Below, piece by piece: positions 54,075-64,000 of a DNA stretch of 64,000 nt. The first letter of the stretch is position 1. Each line of letters starts with the position of its first letter. Made by a program: the position numbers and the translations under genes. Origin of the DNA: Petrolisthes cinctipes (taxonomy: Eukaryota > Arthropoda > Malacostraca > Decapoda > Porcellanidae); NCBI GenBank assembly GCA_033782935.1, contig JAWQEG010001541.1, positions 1-64,000 on the forward strand. The letters run 5' to 3'. The notes beneath the pieces are model-generated. The model did no database searches. It saw only the letters and a program-made list of their open reading frames with translations, and had not been told where the DNA came from.

Positions 54075-54357
54075 TTAAATACAATATAGTTTAGTACCGG
54101 TACAGTCAATGAAGCAGTGTACATTATATGGTGGTGCGTCTCGTCATGCCCAGTGTGTCCCTCCTGTTACCTAATTATTATACTATTATCAAACTCGTTT
54201 TTCACTCACTCCAAATAATTATCAGAGGCAAACCAAACCTAAATGATAATGTTGTTCAAATTATGCCCTCAAACCTATAGAGTAATGGTGATGTTGCCTT
54301 CTTCCATTGGTGTAGTGACAATGTTAGAAGGGGAGAGTATTCTTGTTGTCATGTTAA

Positions 54358-54781
54358 CCCTTAAATGCCTATTGACCAAATATCACGTCACCGCGAATTT
54401 AGGCCTTGAAGCCGATTGACGTAATATAAAGCCTGCAGAAAAAAAACTACTTGGGGTATATCTAGCCACTTCATTGGTAACACTGGTTAGGTTGGGCCTT
54501 CAGTGAGTGGTGTGAGAGGGGAATGGTTCACTTGTTACATATACTCAATGAAAATACGCTCGCTCACGTTTTCTAATTTTTAGGTTTTTTTTAGGGGTAA
54601 CTACTTTATTACTCATGGCGCTGCTGTACGCAAACCAGTAGACCTAGGAAACTTTAGTTTACAGATTCTGGTGTGTAAAATAACAAATAATAACAAAATT
54701 TACCTAAACGAAACTTTAAAAATCACCCTGTTTTTGCAGTTCACGCACCAGTAGCGGTAGGGGGATTGCGGTTCTTAGGGG
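54358..54781. mobile_element. piggyBac-like MITE, 424 bp
   Basis: TTAA at 54354-54357 and 54782-54785. Termini: CCCTTAAATGCC and, complemented, CCCCTAAGAACCGC. It shares a 'cacgcaccag' segment with the copy at 53436 and is probably a relative. Confidence 0.65.
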
Positions 54782-54899
54782 TTAATAATGGAGAACAAGA
54801 GGGAAACCGACTCGTGGCAAGCACTGTCCATTGATGCTTGTCATACCTTCTGCATCCGGCCTCGTCAATTTTCAAAGAGGACATTTTCCCCTACATTAA

Positions 54900-55058
54900 G
54901 GGCATAGTATACTTTGGGTTCATTAGAGCGCCTTGATTCCACCAAAGTATACCAGGAAACAGAACCCGATTAACAAAACTAATGGTGGTCTGTTGCTTGG
55001 AATGCTGTAGTTTGGAGGAATCAGTTGCTCCAGATTTACCAACACTGTAACTATCCCC
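54900..55058 (+). mobile_element. TTAA MITE ('CCTCCAAA' family), best-preserved ends
   Basis: TTAA at 54896-54899 and 55059-55062. Ends GGGCATAGTATAC and complement GGGGATAGTTACA; arms 'gattccaccaaagtatacc' and 'gtagtttggaggaatcag'. 159 bp, no ORF. Confidence 0.85.
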
Positions 55059-55062
55059 TTAA

Positions 55063-55504
55063 GAGAGAAAGACCCGCCTCTTATGTTATGAATTTTAGTC
55101 TTTTGTGTGTATGAACTTGAATATGATTATTTTATTAAGTCGCCCAAAATGGATATTTAAACCTTAAAGGAACTTCATTAAACGGCAGGGAATTATAGAG
55201 GTGCTGGAAATATAATAATAACAATATAAATAATAATAATAAACTATGGAGCAGGATGGGTGTGATGGTTGTGTAAATGATGGACACGGCTCATGATGCC
55301 TCGGGAATAAACAAACCATTTCTCAGTATCCATCATCGTCTGAGGTGTTAGAATGTTTCACACCAAAACTGCACCCATAGTTGTTTGATGGTGTGTACAA
55401 TGGGTCCTAAAAGGTACGAAGGGATGGCAAGCTGCAGTAGTAGTAAGCAAGCAGGACAAATAATGGGGTCAGAAAATATAATGAACTCAATATTAATAAG
55501 AATG
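55063..55504. other. Unassigned stretch
   Basis: AT-rich with a short AAT tract near 55210-55245. No gene or element ends recognised. Confidence 0.4.
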
Positions 55505-55506
55505 TA

Positions 55507-55717
55507 ATATCGGCCACAAGAATTCCTACACACGCTGTTGTTTTCAAAAGTTTACAACATATAGGTCATGTACGACTATGTAACTATAATACAACATTAT
55601 TATTAGGTTTGTTGTTTTGTAATCACCAAGTCACTTTGTAGATGATTCATTACAGTACTTCCACAATAATGACCTCTCTTTCCATATTCCCTGTGTAAGA
55701 ATTGGTGTGGCCAACTA
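55507..55717. mobile_element. Second 211-bp Tc1/mariner-type MITE
   Basis: TA at 55505-55506 and 55718-55719. Ends ATATCGGCCACAAGAATTC and, complemented, TAGTTGGCCACACCAATTC, both related to the TIR at 24363. Exactly the same length as that copy, although the interior is strongly diverged. Confidence 0.7.
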
Positions 55718-55719
55718 TA

Positions 55720-56386
55720 CAAAGGTATGTTGTGTAGCCAGCAGTACAAGTAATGGTCCAGACAGGTGTGTTGGTGGTGGTGGTGTTTCTGGGGCCACAA
55801 GTTTTGAACTAATTATTAAACTGTCTGCTGCACTATTACAGGTTTATGATCACAATAACAATAATATCATCTGGGAGACGTGTAATTACACTCCAAGGCA
55901 AAGAGGATTTGTGGTGCTAATGAATATTGGGTAAGCAGATTATTATTGGGGCTAAGTTAAGTAAGGTATTTCCCACCAAGTGTGGCTTGAGATGACTTTG
56001 CTAATGTATATGTACTATACAAAGGAAGATAGAATCAGTATAATAATAATAATAATAAATTAAAATGAACTAATGAAAAGAGTAAGGAAGAGGATGTGAG
56101 TTTGAAGGAATGAAAATGAAGATGGACAGAAGTCAAGATGAGAGATGAGGATTTAATTAAAGGAGGCAGAGGAAAGGCACATAGATGAGTATGAGAGCTA
56201 AAGGAGATGAGAATGAGGAGAGAAAATAATAGAAGTGAGAGTGAGAAAGATGATGGTGACAGAAGGGAAGGGTATGAATGAAAGTTTGAAGTGACGGAGA
56301 TGAGAATAGCGAGAGTTAAATAATGTAAGATAAATTTCAGTGACAGAGGTGAAGGGTGTGAAGGTAGATATAGATACCGAGGAGAA
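55720..56386. other. Unassigned, partly purine-rich stretch
   Basis: About 56065-56390 is strongly AG-rich ('gatgagaatgaggagag' type). No ORF of note. Possibly a degenerate AG repeat. Confidence 0.4.
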
Positions 56387-56390
56387 TTAA

Positions 56391-56544
56391 GGGGATGGTT
56401 TAGTCTTTACATTATTGGAGGTAGTGATTCCTCCAAACTATTCCCAGCAACAAACCACCATTATATTTTGTTAACTTAGTCCTGTTTTCTGACATACTTT
56501 GGAGGAATCAAGGCGCTCCAATGCACCAGATGTATACTATCCCC
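56391..56544 (-). mobile_element. TTAA MITE ('CCTCCAAA' family), copy
   Basis: TTAA at 56387-56390, TTAT at 56545-56548. Ends GGGGATGGTTTAG and complement GGGGATAGTATAC. Arms 'gattcctccaaactattcc' and 'catactttggaggaatcaa'. Confidence 0.8.
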
Positions 56545-56599
56545 TTATGGTCGTCATCAGCTGTGGGTAAATTATTGAAAGATTAAAAACTGTCTTGAA

Positions 56600-56772
56600 G
56601 ACACTTAATATTTTATGGTGGATTCTTTTGTTGGTAGATTGGTGGGCTACTGATTCCTCCAAGCTATGCCACCAAACAAATCCCCCATGAAAGTAACATT
56701 CAGGTCATCTGTTTCCTGGTATAGTTTGGAGGAATCACAGACCTTCCAATTCACCAACAAGATAATCTCCAC
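56600..56772 (-). mobile_element. Diverged TTAA MITE copy
   Basis: Arms 'gattcctccaagctatgcc' and 'gtatagtttggaggaatca'; the right edge is GTGGAGATTAT read inward, followed outside by TTAA (56773-56776). The left edge is less clear. Confidence 0.65.
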
Positions 56773-56779
56773 TTAAACT

Positions 56780-58159
56780 GATGACAACAATGAAGTGAAG
56801 AGAAGGAGAATGTGAAGGAGGAAGAAGGAGAAGGGAAGTGTCTCGTTGGTGAGATAATAAAACTTCATTATATTCAGGGAAAGTTTCACTCTCAGTATTG
56901 GAAAAAACATATTCGCATTTCTTTACCATTAGAGAAATTTAAAGTATAATCGTAAGATTTGCCCCTTTCTAATGCTGAAAACTCAGCTAATCCACACCGT
57001 AGTTGCCAAATGGTATATAATGTTTTCTTTCTTTTTATTTATTTTATTGTATTTTTACTTTTTTTATATATACCCCTACCTCGGGACAAGAGGCCATCAG
57101 TCGTAGCCTGAGACTGAGGCCCCGAGATTATCGAGTGAAGCTTTGAGGTGTTGGTTTCTTCACATATTTGTTTATACACGTCACTTTCTGGAGAGGTTAA
57201 TGTCTGTTTGTGTTAGTTTACAAAATCTTATTTAGTAGTATGAGAAGAAAAAGCAAAAGCCTACTTAATCCTACCCTATGCTATAACTGCATTATATTTA
57301 AGACAAAATACTACAGTTACAGCGAATCTATTCAAAGATTTTTTTTTGGTTAAAATCCGATTGGGTAACTTTATTCTCTGGGTCATCATTCTCATTATAT
57401 TCAATAATTCAGTAAATTCCCCCTCCCCTAAAACCATCAATCATTAAAATCACATAACGTATATCTGTAAAAATGAAGTCACAACTCTTACTCAACAACT
57501 TGCCTAATGCATGAATTATGTATGCTAGAGGATTTCACGTTAGTACAGAAATGAGAGTCAACTCACTGCCAGCAAGAATACCAACCCCACAGTACAGTCA
57601 TACATGTAGCTTCGATCTTTTCTCAGCAGGATCTAGCCAGCAATGCCGGTACTTTTTTGGGAGAGTGTTCCACCCATTTTCTTGATGGTAACTCAATTGT
57701 TGGTACTGAGACTGTACTATACCTTCGTAACACACAGGATGTCAAAGGTGGCTCAGAAGGTCAGTGTGTGGGTGACTGGGTGTGTCAGTAGAATTGTATA
57801 AGTGTAAACGCGTTTGGGAATGCCATCCATTATTGTGGTGTTCACTAATGGAGTGTTTTCATGGGTTTGCGTGCGTGTATGATTTCATGCGTGTTTCATG
57901 AATGTGTAAATGCATAGGCGATAGTCTGAACGTGTTATGAAGGAATGTGTGTGTAATAATAATAATAAATGTTAAAGGCTGCAAATAAATGGCAGTCAAT
58001 GGGACAGAGTGAAGCACACACAAGACTGTTTGAAACACAACTATAGCACACATCACAGATGAGGAGTGGCCCAGAGACCTCACCACCCACGTGAGACCCG
58101 AGTCAGCTTCGGCTATGGCTCAGTGTTGCCGCGTTTTCTACACAACACTGAGGAATACT
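56780..58159. other. Unassigned region
   Basis: About 1.4 kb without a recognisable gene or repeat edge. Short weak ORFs only. The hAT element at 58168 splits a GC-richer stretch continuing at 60463-60600. Confidence 0.4.
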
Positions 58160-58167
58160 GTTGCCAG
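58160..58167 (+). repeat. hAT target duplication, left (GTTGCCAG)
   Basis: An exact 8-bp match to 60455-60462, the length expected of hAT insertions. Confidence 0.95.
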
Positions 58168-58939
58168 CAGGGCTTCCATTCTAGGGTAAAATACCCTAAA
58201 CTAGGGTAATTGGACCCTTCCTAGGGTAGTGTTTAGGGTAATGCATAAACTAGGGTAATTCTAGGGTAATCTGCCGTCAGGCTGGTTTTTATTTAATAGT
58301 GTCCGATTAATGTACTGTACATATTATCATCCCCGTGATTTGTATGAGCATACCCGCCGGGCGCCAGGGATAGGGAGGTAGGGAGGTGGGTACCAACCTA
58401 CTGGAACTCATGTCACTTTGATCCTTACGTAAATAGTTCGTAAGGATGAATATTGCTTATAATCATGAGGATTTTTCCGCCTTTTCTTTTCCCTCTGAAC
58501 TGTTCCCGTTCGATATTGTGTGGGTGCAACCAAGAGTCATCCATAAGTAATTATGTCGTACGTACGAATATTCTAAGCATAACCATGAGTGCTTTTACGG
58601 CTTTTATATTATCCTATTTCGTCCCGTACGCGTTCTCTTCTGAAATCTGGAGCGTGAAGCTGTTCTCTTGATCTCTTCACAAGTTCACACACACACAGTC
58701 AGACACTTGCGAGGACGAGTCCACACAATACAGCAGCTGCAATAGTGCTCCTACCAGCTATATTCTACTTGAAGGTGGCCTCCTCCCATATAAACAGTTA
58801 ACTTCATATCCATTCTATAAGGTAATTTATTATTGTATATATGCATATTTTTCTTGAACTAAGTTATGTTAACTGCGAATAAGTGAAAGAAAATGAAAAT
58901 GCTATTAAGGTATATTTAGCCGAAAATAGCCTATGCTAT

Positions 58940-59020
58940 TTAACCCTTACACTGCCGCCGACAGCATATGCTGATCGCTACAGAGCACTCCCCAGTGCCA
59001 CCGACAGCATATGCTGTTTT
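58940..59020 (+). repeat. TTAACCC edge and paired CAGCATATGCTG palindromes
   Basis: TTAACCCTTACACTGCCG at 58940 resembles the piggyBac-like edges at 53432 and 54354. CAGCATATGCTG occurs at 58962-58973 and 59005-59016, each preceded by 'ccgccga' or 'ccaccga' (43-bp period). No opposite end was found; possibly a broken MITE inside the hAT element. Confidence 0.45.
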
Positions 59021-59390
59021 CACTTGTAATAATTGTTTAAAAGTGGGAATGGTAGGTTTAGGTACTTGGTGGTTACTGACAACTCACCATGGTTTGGCAC
59101 CAAACACAGTTGTTGGAGTATAATATGAGACATTAGGTGGTAAACTTATGTTCATTGGAGCCTACTAGCCAGTATTCTGGGAGCTCGTTTTGGTTTATAA
59201 CCGACCGGCGGCCGTGGTTTTTGTTATTTCGTCGTAATGCATCAATAAATTATATGATTGGAACTTTTTATATTAGTATTTACTATTTATTATTTATATG
59301 GTGTACAGTAGGCTATATTTATATGTTTGAAAAATTTGTGTTATTGAAGACAAATTTTCTAGACCTTACTTAGAATTCCTAGACTACAAC

Positions 59391-60060
59391 TTGGGTAAGT
59401 TTAATAGTTACAACACACTTTTCCAGTCTGAGGCTCCAAATTTCTTCACATTAAAAACTGAAACGTGTAAACTCATTAGAAGTTTATGTTCAGACTTCAT
59501 GGATGTAAGTTTTGTTAAGAAAGCAGACATTTCTCTCCTTACTCCTGCTCATCCCATGTTTTCTAGTACTTTCGTCCCAACTGAGAATATTTATCTAGGA
59601 GTGAGTGCATCAACATCAGTAAATAATATGAAAATAGCAGGAGCAGGCTACTAAAGAAGAACTTTCTCAGTTTCAAAAGTCATGTCAGTCTTTCCTGATA
59701 GAAATTCATGACATAGTAGGCTGCATCAACCCACACTCTGCTTCTACCCTTAACCCTCCCTCCCTAGCATTTTTATTTGATGAACTGCCCCAGTTACAAA
59801 AATTTGCTGACAAAAAGCTTGTGGATGAAGAGTGGAGACTACACTACTTGGATGAGGAACTATCTAAACAACTAAATTTCATGCAGTACTGGAAGATAGT
59901 ATTAAATAGGAAAAATGATGCAGGCCTACAATGTTACCCTAATTTATCAGATGTTATTTCCACTCTCCTTTCACTACCTTTTTCAAATGCTGCTGTGGAA
60001 CGTTTTTTCAGTCAATTAAACATAACAAAAACCTCATTAAGAAGCTCTCTAAAAAATTAA
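59391..60060 (+). pseudogene. hAT transposase, C-terminal remnant
   Basis: Two plus-strand frames. 59391-59654: KTETCKLIRSLCSDFMDVSF, VPTENIYLGV. Then 59655-60060 with LAFLFDELPQLQKFADKKL, YWKIVLNRKNDAGLQCYPNL and the dimerisation segment LPFSNAAVERFFSQLNITK, where the AAVERFFS box holds the catalytic Glu of hAT transposases. Stops and a frame change separate them. It is related to the larger transposase at 61386 (compare NQIYLGSAIHG with ENIYLGVSAS). Confidence 0.85.
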
Positions 60061-60462
60061 ACAATATGTGGTCTCATGCATGGAATTTATTACATGAAAC
60101 GCCTTGGTTTTGATGACAATATGCTAAAAGCAATGAATAATGTTTAATAAGAGTGATGCTACATGTTCTCAGGCTGCAAATATGTAAGTCTCCTGGAGGT
60201 GTTACAGTGCTAGCAGATAGAGTATACAACTGCATATTTCTAAATAAAATACCCTTTAATTTATGCGGCATTTGTTTTTTTCCTGTGTGTGTGGGGGGAA
60301 TGTTTGGGGGGGGGGCAATATATAAACTTATGTATGATAGTGCATGAATCAACAATTTTATGAAGAACTTCGACAATCTAGGGTAAAACACTCGAATCTA
60401 GGGTAATATCGACAAAAATCTAGGGTAGGATTTCATCAACTCATGGAAGCCCTGGTTGCCAG

Positions 60463-61129
60463 CTAGTACACGGGCGGCGGTGGGCGGCGGCCCAGCCTTG
60501 CCGCCGTGACCACACCGAGTGTGGTTGAACGCTTAGTGAACGAACCATGATGAGTCTTCTTGTTTAATGTTCTTCCTGTTTATAGAGAATGGCATTACAA
60601 GAGGTACGACTAATGTACATAAATGGTCGCTTTTTCTCAATTGAATAGCTAATATTTCCGACTCGGAATATAACTGATATTCCAGTATTTACATTTTATT
60701 ATGGTTTGGAAAATTTTGTTTTTCCTTCCCTAGTTGTCCCTCATTTTCTCCCGGGAAATACAGTAACGATTGATTTTATCCATACCTTGAATGTGCGTAT
60801 TTTTTTATGCAAATGCAGTATTTAATTAAAATCACAACGAAAAGATCATGTAAACAAAGAAAAATCTGTAACAACTCGTTAATTACAAATAATATCATAA
60901 ACCTTGAGTTTCACAAATATACCATTAATATGTATGACAAATGTAAGAAAAATAAAGTACAATTTAAATATGTATTTGAATAATTGCATTTAACAACATT
61001 ATCAACAGGAGAAGTGAGTAATCAAATATATACTTAAATTATTGAATAAACAAAGAAACGAACATTAATGTAGTGTACATCGACCCAAATACATTGGCAG
61101 AGACCCGACGGGTGTGGGGTATGGGTATA
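60463..61129. other. Unassigned region after hAT element
   Basis: 60470-60530 is GC-rich ('gggcggcggtgggcggcggc'), unlike the AT-rich surroundings, and was continuous with 58080-58160 before the hAT insertion. A promoter is possible but no gene is visible. The rest is AT-rich and featureless. Confidence 0.35.
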
Positions 61130-61323
61130 GGTCTGGTAACAGTGGAGAAACCTGCCGAATGTTCAATAAACTGTACTTGTTTAATACCTTCTTAGCTGTT
61201 TGTCATTATCATTATAATTGATAATGATCAAAATTGTAAGAATAATAATATATAATAAAGGAATCAACAGCTACAGCACTGAAGGCTACGTTTGGCAGAA
61301 AGTTTTTCCACTGTTACCAGACC
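61130..61323. repeat. Inverted repeat, MITE candidate
   Basis: GGTCTGGTAACAGTGGA starts at 61130; its complement ends at 61323. The arms extend imperfectly to about 28 bp. The internal 140 bp are AT-rich. Target duplication is not clear. Confidence 0.55.
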
Positions 61324-61385
61324 AGCACCCAAAACCAACACCAGTCGGCTCTCAGCAAATTTATGGAAAATAATAACAAAAATAA

Positions 61386-63186
61386 TTATGACTTAAGAAT
61401 AGCATTTATCATATCATCTGTTGGCTTGAAATTATAGCATGCCCCGTGGACTTTTACTGCCTCAGAAACGAGAGTCAGTGATTGCAGTGCAGGCATTTGG
61501 AGACGATTCCGGATATCTGTTTTAATTAAATTCATTTTAGAAAATATTCGTTCTGCAGCAGTATTAGAAGTTGGCAGTGCCAATACTTGCAATGCAAAGA
61601 GGGCAAAATTCTTAAACTGCTTTGTACCTTCATTGTCTTCTAACTCTCCCAATTTTATATAGAAATCATGGATATCAGAGGTGTCGTTCTTGAGATAGGC
61701 TAAGTTAGGTGTACTGTCCAAATTCCTCCATTCATTATCTAGGTCTTGTAAACTTCCTACGTACAGCCTGGGTACAAGCTTTACAAAATCTGTCAAAGAG
61801 GGCATCAACTCCCTACTTTTGCTGTCTACTACCTTATTTTTACCTAAGAATGATGCCATATACCACAAAGGTGAGTTAAGGTCAAACCTCTTTTGCATTT
61901 GTTGGTACATAGTGATCATAAATTCTCGACAGCGGGATCGGACATGGTCAACCATACCTTGATTACGAATGTACACTTCTGTTTGGAGAAGGCCGTGGAT
62001 AGCTGATCCTAAGTAGATCTGATTTAATGGCAAATGATTAGAACTTAACATTGGATCAAATGTCATCAGATCAGCTTTTTCCACAACATCTCTTCGACAG
62101 AAGTATCCTAGGAGGTTTCTAAAGAGCTGAATTATGGGGTCATTTAGTAAATGTACAGTTGGTGTATCTCTCTGAAATAGTAAGTTAATTTTTGAAAATG
62201 TTGGCAAAATGAAATTAAGAAAATTGTAGTACAGAAATACTGAAGGATCCTTGAGATCTTTTACAATAAATTCCACAGATCAGAGCCTTTCACCAAGTTC
62301 GTTTTCTATAAAAAACAATTTGAGTGCAGCCCACTGCTCAAGGATTCTCTCTACTGCTTTATGTAAAAGAAAGCCATCTGGTTTGACAAGCATGCAAAAT
62401 TTTGTGGGGTTTTAATTCTAGGAATAATTGTGCCTGTTTAAACTGGTGTTGTCTTTTTGAGCTATGGGAAAAGTATGAATATATATTCCTGAGTAGATCC
62501 TCACAATGTCTAGGTAGAGTTTTTGCAGCTTCAGACGCACATAAATGTATACTATGGCAAATGCACCTGAAGATTGTTATACCTGGCAAGTCTGCTCTCA
62601 GTCGGCTGGCTAGAGAATTATTGTCCCCCATTAGGTTGGAAGCACCGTCAGCTGCAAATCCCACAACATTGCTCAGAGGAATGTCATATGCAGATAAAGT
62701 TTTCAGCAGTAAAGTATATAAATGTTCCCCAGTTGAGCCCACGCATTCCTTGTTGTCGTCATCATATACATCAATGAGTTCCAAGGTGCCAGTCTTCATC
62801 GTTGTCGTATCTGTATCATAATATTTAACAACCAACGTCAAACATTTAGTGGTGCTGACATCCGTGGACTCATCAATGATTACAGAAAACTTATGACCTT
62901 TGAGCTTACTTACCATATCCAAAGTTACACATTTACCAATCGCTTTTGCTACCTGAGTGCATTTGGTTTTCTTCATGCACATTCCTTGTGCGATTGGCGA
63001 ATCTGGAAACATGGTTTTGCATAGTTCTACCAAATGATCTGCAATGGTGAATGGTAAGTTATGCTCAGCTATAAAGCATATTAACAAGATCTTCGCTAAT
63101 GCTATGGTGTCATTAAGACAACGGCGTCCATCAACCGGCTCAACTTCCTGTACATCCCTCACCCTATCCTCCTGCCTCTGCAGCAT
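61386..63186 (-). pseudogene. hAT transposase (BED-finger family), main body
   Basis: Minus strand. 63186-62359: FSVIIDESTDVSTTKCLTLV (first catalytic Asp), VVGFAADGASNLMGDNNSLA (second Asp), CICHSIHLCASEAAKTL (Cys/His of the insertion domain), ACQTRWLSF. An extra T at about 62361-62364 shifts the frame; the other frame reads HKAVERILEQWAALKLFF and meets TGA at about 62281-62283, after which 62276-61386 continues to the dimerisation domain: FALQVLALPTSNTAAERIFSKM (catalytic Glu), LIKTDIRNRLQMPAL. Length and domain order fit a complete hAT transposase or a ZBED-type derivative. No inverted repeats were found. Two lesions suggest a pseudogene. Confidence 0.88.
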
Positions 63187-63329
63187 GTGTGCCTCATTGG
63201 TGATGTGTCTGTAATGAGATACATACTAATAGCCTACGTAAGGCGGTGGGATGGTTGATATAACTCGATGCTTGTCAAGAGAACAATATTAAAACAACAA
63301 AATAAAGGTTTGATAGTGTACTGTATACC

Positions 63330-63481
63330 TTATGTCTCTTAATAGTGGAAAGTTCGGCATTGAATTCTTTGTTGCATACTGTGCAGTAAGCTCTCTCTGC
63401 ATTGCCGTCCACCCGTGACAACCAATGCCTGAACTCCTCATTCACCAACCATTCGTCTCTCAGTTTTCGCTTGGGAGGCAT
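63330..63481 (-). pseudogene. BED zinc-finger exon of the hAT transposase
   Basis: Starts MPPKRKLRDEWLVNEEFRHW and carries YCTVCNKEFNAELSTIKRHK, a BED finger (C-x2-C...H). At 63330 the minus strand reads AAG|GTATAC, a plausible donor, and at about 63211 CATTACAG| precedes ACACATCACCAATGAGGCAC, where one frame (ITNEAHMLQRQED) leads into the main body. The splice as drawn leaves the frame off by one, so either a different donor is used or the copy carries an indel. Confidence 0.75.
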
Positions 63482-63489
63482 GCTAACCT

Positions 63490-64000
63490 TTAAATTTATA
63501 TCAATATTAGTTCAAGGGCCTGAGATACGAATATTATGAATGCCGGTATACAAAGGAGGCCTACAGATAAAACACGAATGATAGACATGTTCGTTTTCTT
63601 TATAAATTTCTCTGAGAGAAAACTGATTTAATAGCTTTGAGGGGAACTCAATATCATTCAGTGCATTGAATAAAGAGGTGATAAATAACAAAACTATATG
63701 CCCCTCACACACCCGTGACTTACCTTGATGAAGGCCTTGAAACAACTAACATCCCTCAAAGTTTATAAGTAAAAAGGAAACTCTCATAATGTTCCGAAGA
63801 TGGAAATAAATCAATATGATACTCCGGTCGTGAAGGTGTTTGTCATGAGAATATATCATTGACATAAGGAAAGATTGATAATTGCAAGACACATTGAGGC
63901 ATAAAATGAAAAGATATAAAACAATGTAGAATGATCATTTTAAATACAGCAACTTTCTTGTTTACTATTTAAAAACGTTAAATTAAAGTGTGGTGGTTCC
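63490..64000. other. Unassigned terminal stretch
   Basis: AT-rich, no gene or element end recognised. Could contain the 5' end of the hAT element, but no TIR was found. Confidence 0.35.

Larger units (their letters stand above)
58168..60454 (+). mobile_element. hAT transposon, 2287 bp, degenerate
   Basis: Terminal inverted repeat CAGGGCTTCCAT at both ends with an exact 8-bp target duplication GTTGCCAG. Subterminal 'ctagggtaa' motifs occur five or more times in the first 110 bp and three times in the last 90 bp, in the same orientation at both ends. Transposase remnants lie at 59391-60060. The catalytic N-terminal two thirds are absent. Confidence 0.93.

Noticed and set aside
58180..58290. 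Telomere-like CTAGGGTAA repeats
   Set aside because: Units are irregularly spaced, also present at the other end of the hAT element, and differ from the arthropod TTAGG repeat; they are subterminal motifs.
60470..60530. CpG-rich host promoter
   Set aside because: GC-rich Sp1-like sequence is present, but no transcript unit or coding exon can be linked to it.

Overview
The window is an animal (invertebrate) genomic segment made almost entirely of transposable elements and simple repeats; I found no host gene I could defend. Several things point to an arthropod, most likely a decapod crustacean: very dense microsatellites (AC/TG, CT, TTA/AAT, TAG), many LINE clades side by side, a Penelope-like element, and a DIRS element with apparent spliceosomal introns. 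This organism call is an inference from repeat content, not from a marker gene.

Layout. 1-8260: microsatellites mixed with small non-autonomous DNA elements (a TTAA-flanked G-rich foldback, three copies of a TA-flanked palindromic MITE, several copies of a TTAA-flanked MITE, a 1.46 kb near-perfect palindrome) and the 3' end of a CR1/L2-like LINE. 8300-10400 (-): a decayed RTE-like LINE whose RT carries a 43-bp minisatellite. 11701-16200 (-): a CR1-group LINE with ORF1 and a full 1002-residue ORF2 whose RT motif reads FAND instead of FADD. 16880-22530 (+): a decayed I-group LINE with gag, endonuclease, RT and RNase H. 22930-23310 (-): a 5' fragment of the RTE-like LINE. 24363-25330: a mariner-type MITE and a tRNA-derived SINE candidate. 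26040-27960 (-): a Penelope-like element.

28245-52674 is a nested stack. A Gmr1/Gypsy-type LTR element (28245-29614 and 35223-35850) was split by a 5.6 kb I-group LINE (29615-35222) with a 10-bp target duplication. Next to it lies a 16.7 kb LTR element (35943-52674) with 726-bp LTRs, a tRNA-Leu primer site, gag, pol and an env of the errantivirus/baculovirus-F type. Its env was split by a complete 7.4 kb DIRS1-like element (42637-50063, minus strand) with inverted terminal repeats, an internal complementary region, gag, RT/RNase H and tyrosine recombinase. At both insertion sites the host reading frame continues when the insert and the duplicated bases are discounted.

52680-64000: a TG minisatellite, piggyBac-like TTAA MITEs, more copies of the TTAA MITE, a second mariner-type MITE, a hAT element with an exact 8-bp target duplication (58168-60454), and a larger BED-finger hAT transposase pseudogene on the minus strand (61386-63481).

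Nearly every autonomous element carries a visible inactivating lesion (frameshift, nonsense codon, lost RT aspartate). The most informative parts of the window are the nested, datable insertions, the intron-bearing DIRS element, the env-bearing LTR element and several MITE families defined here from internal repetition.
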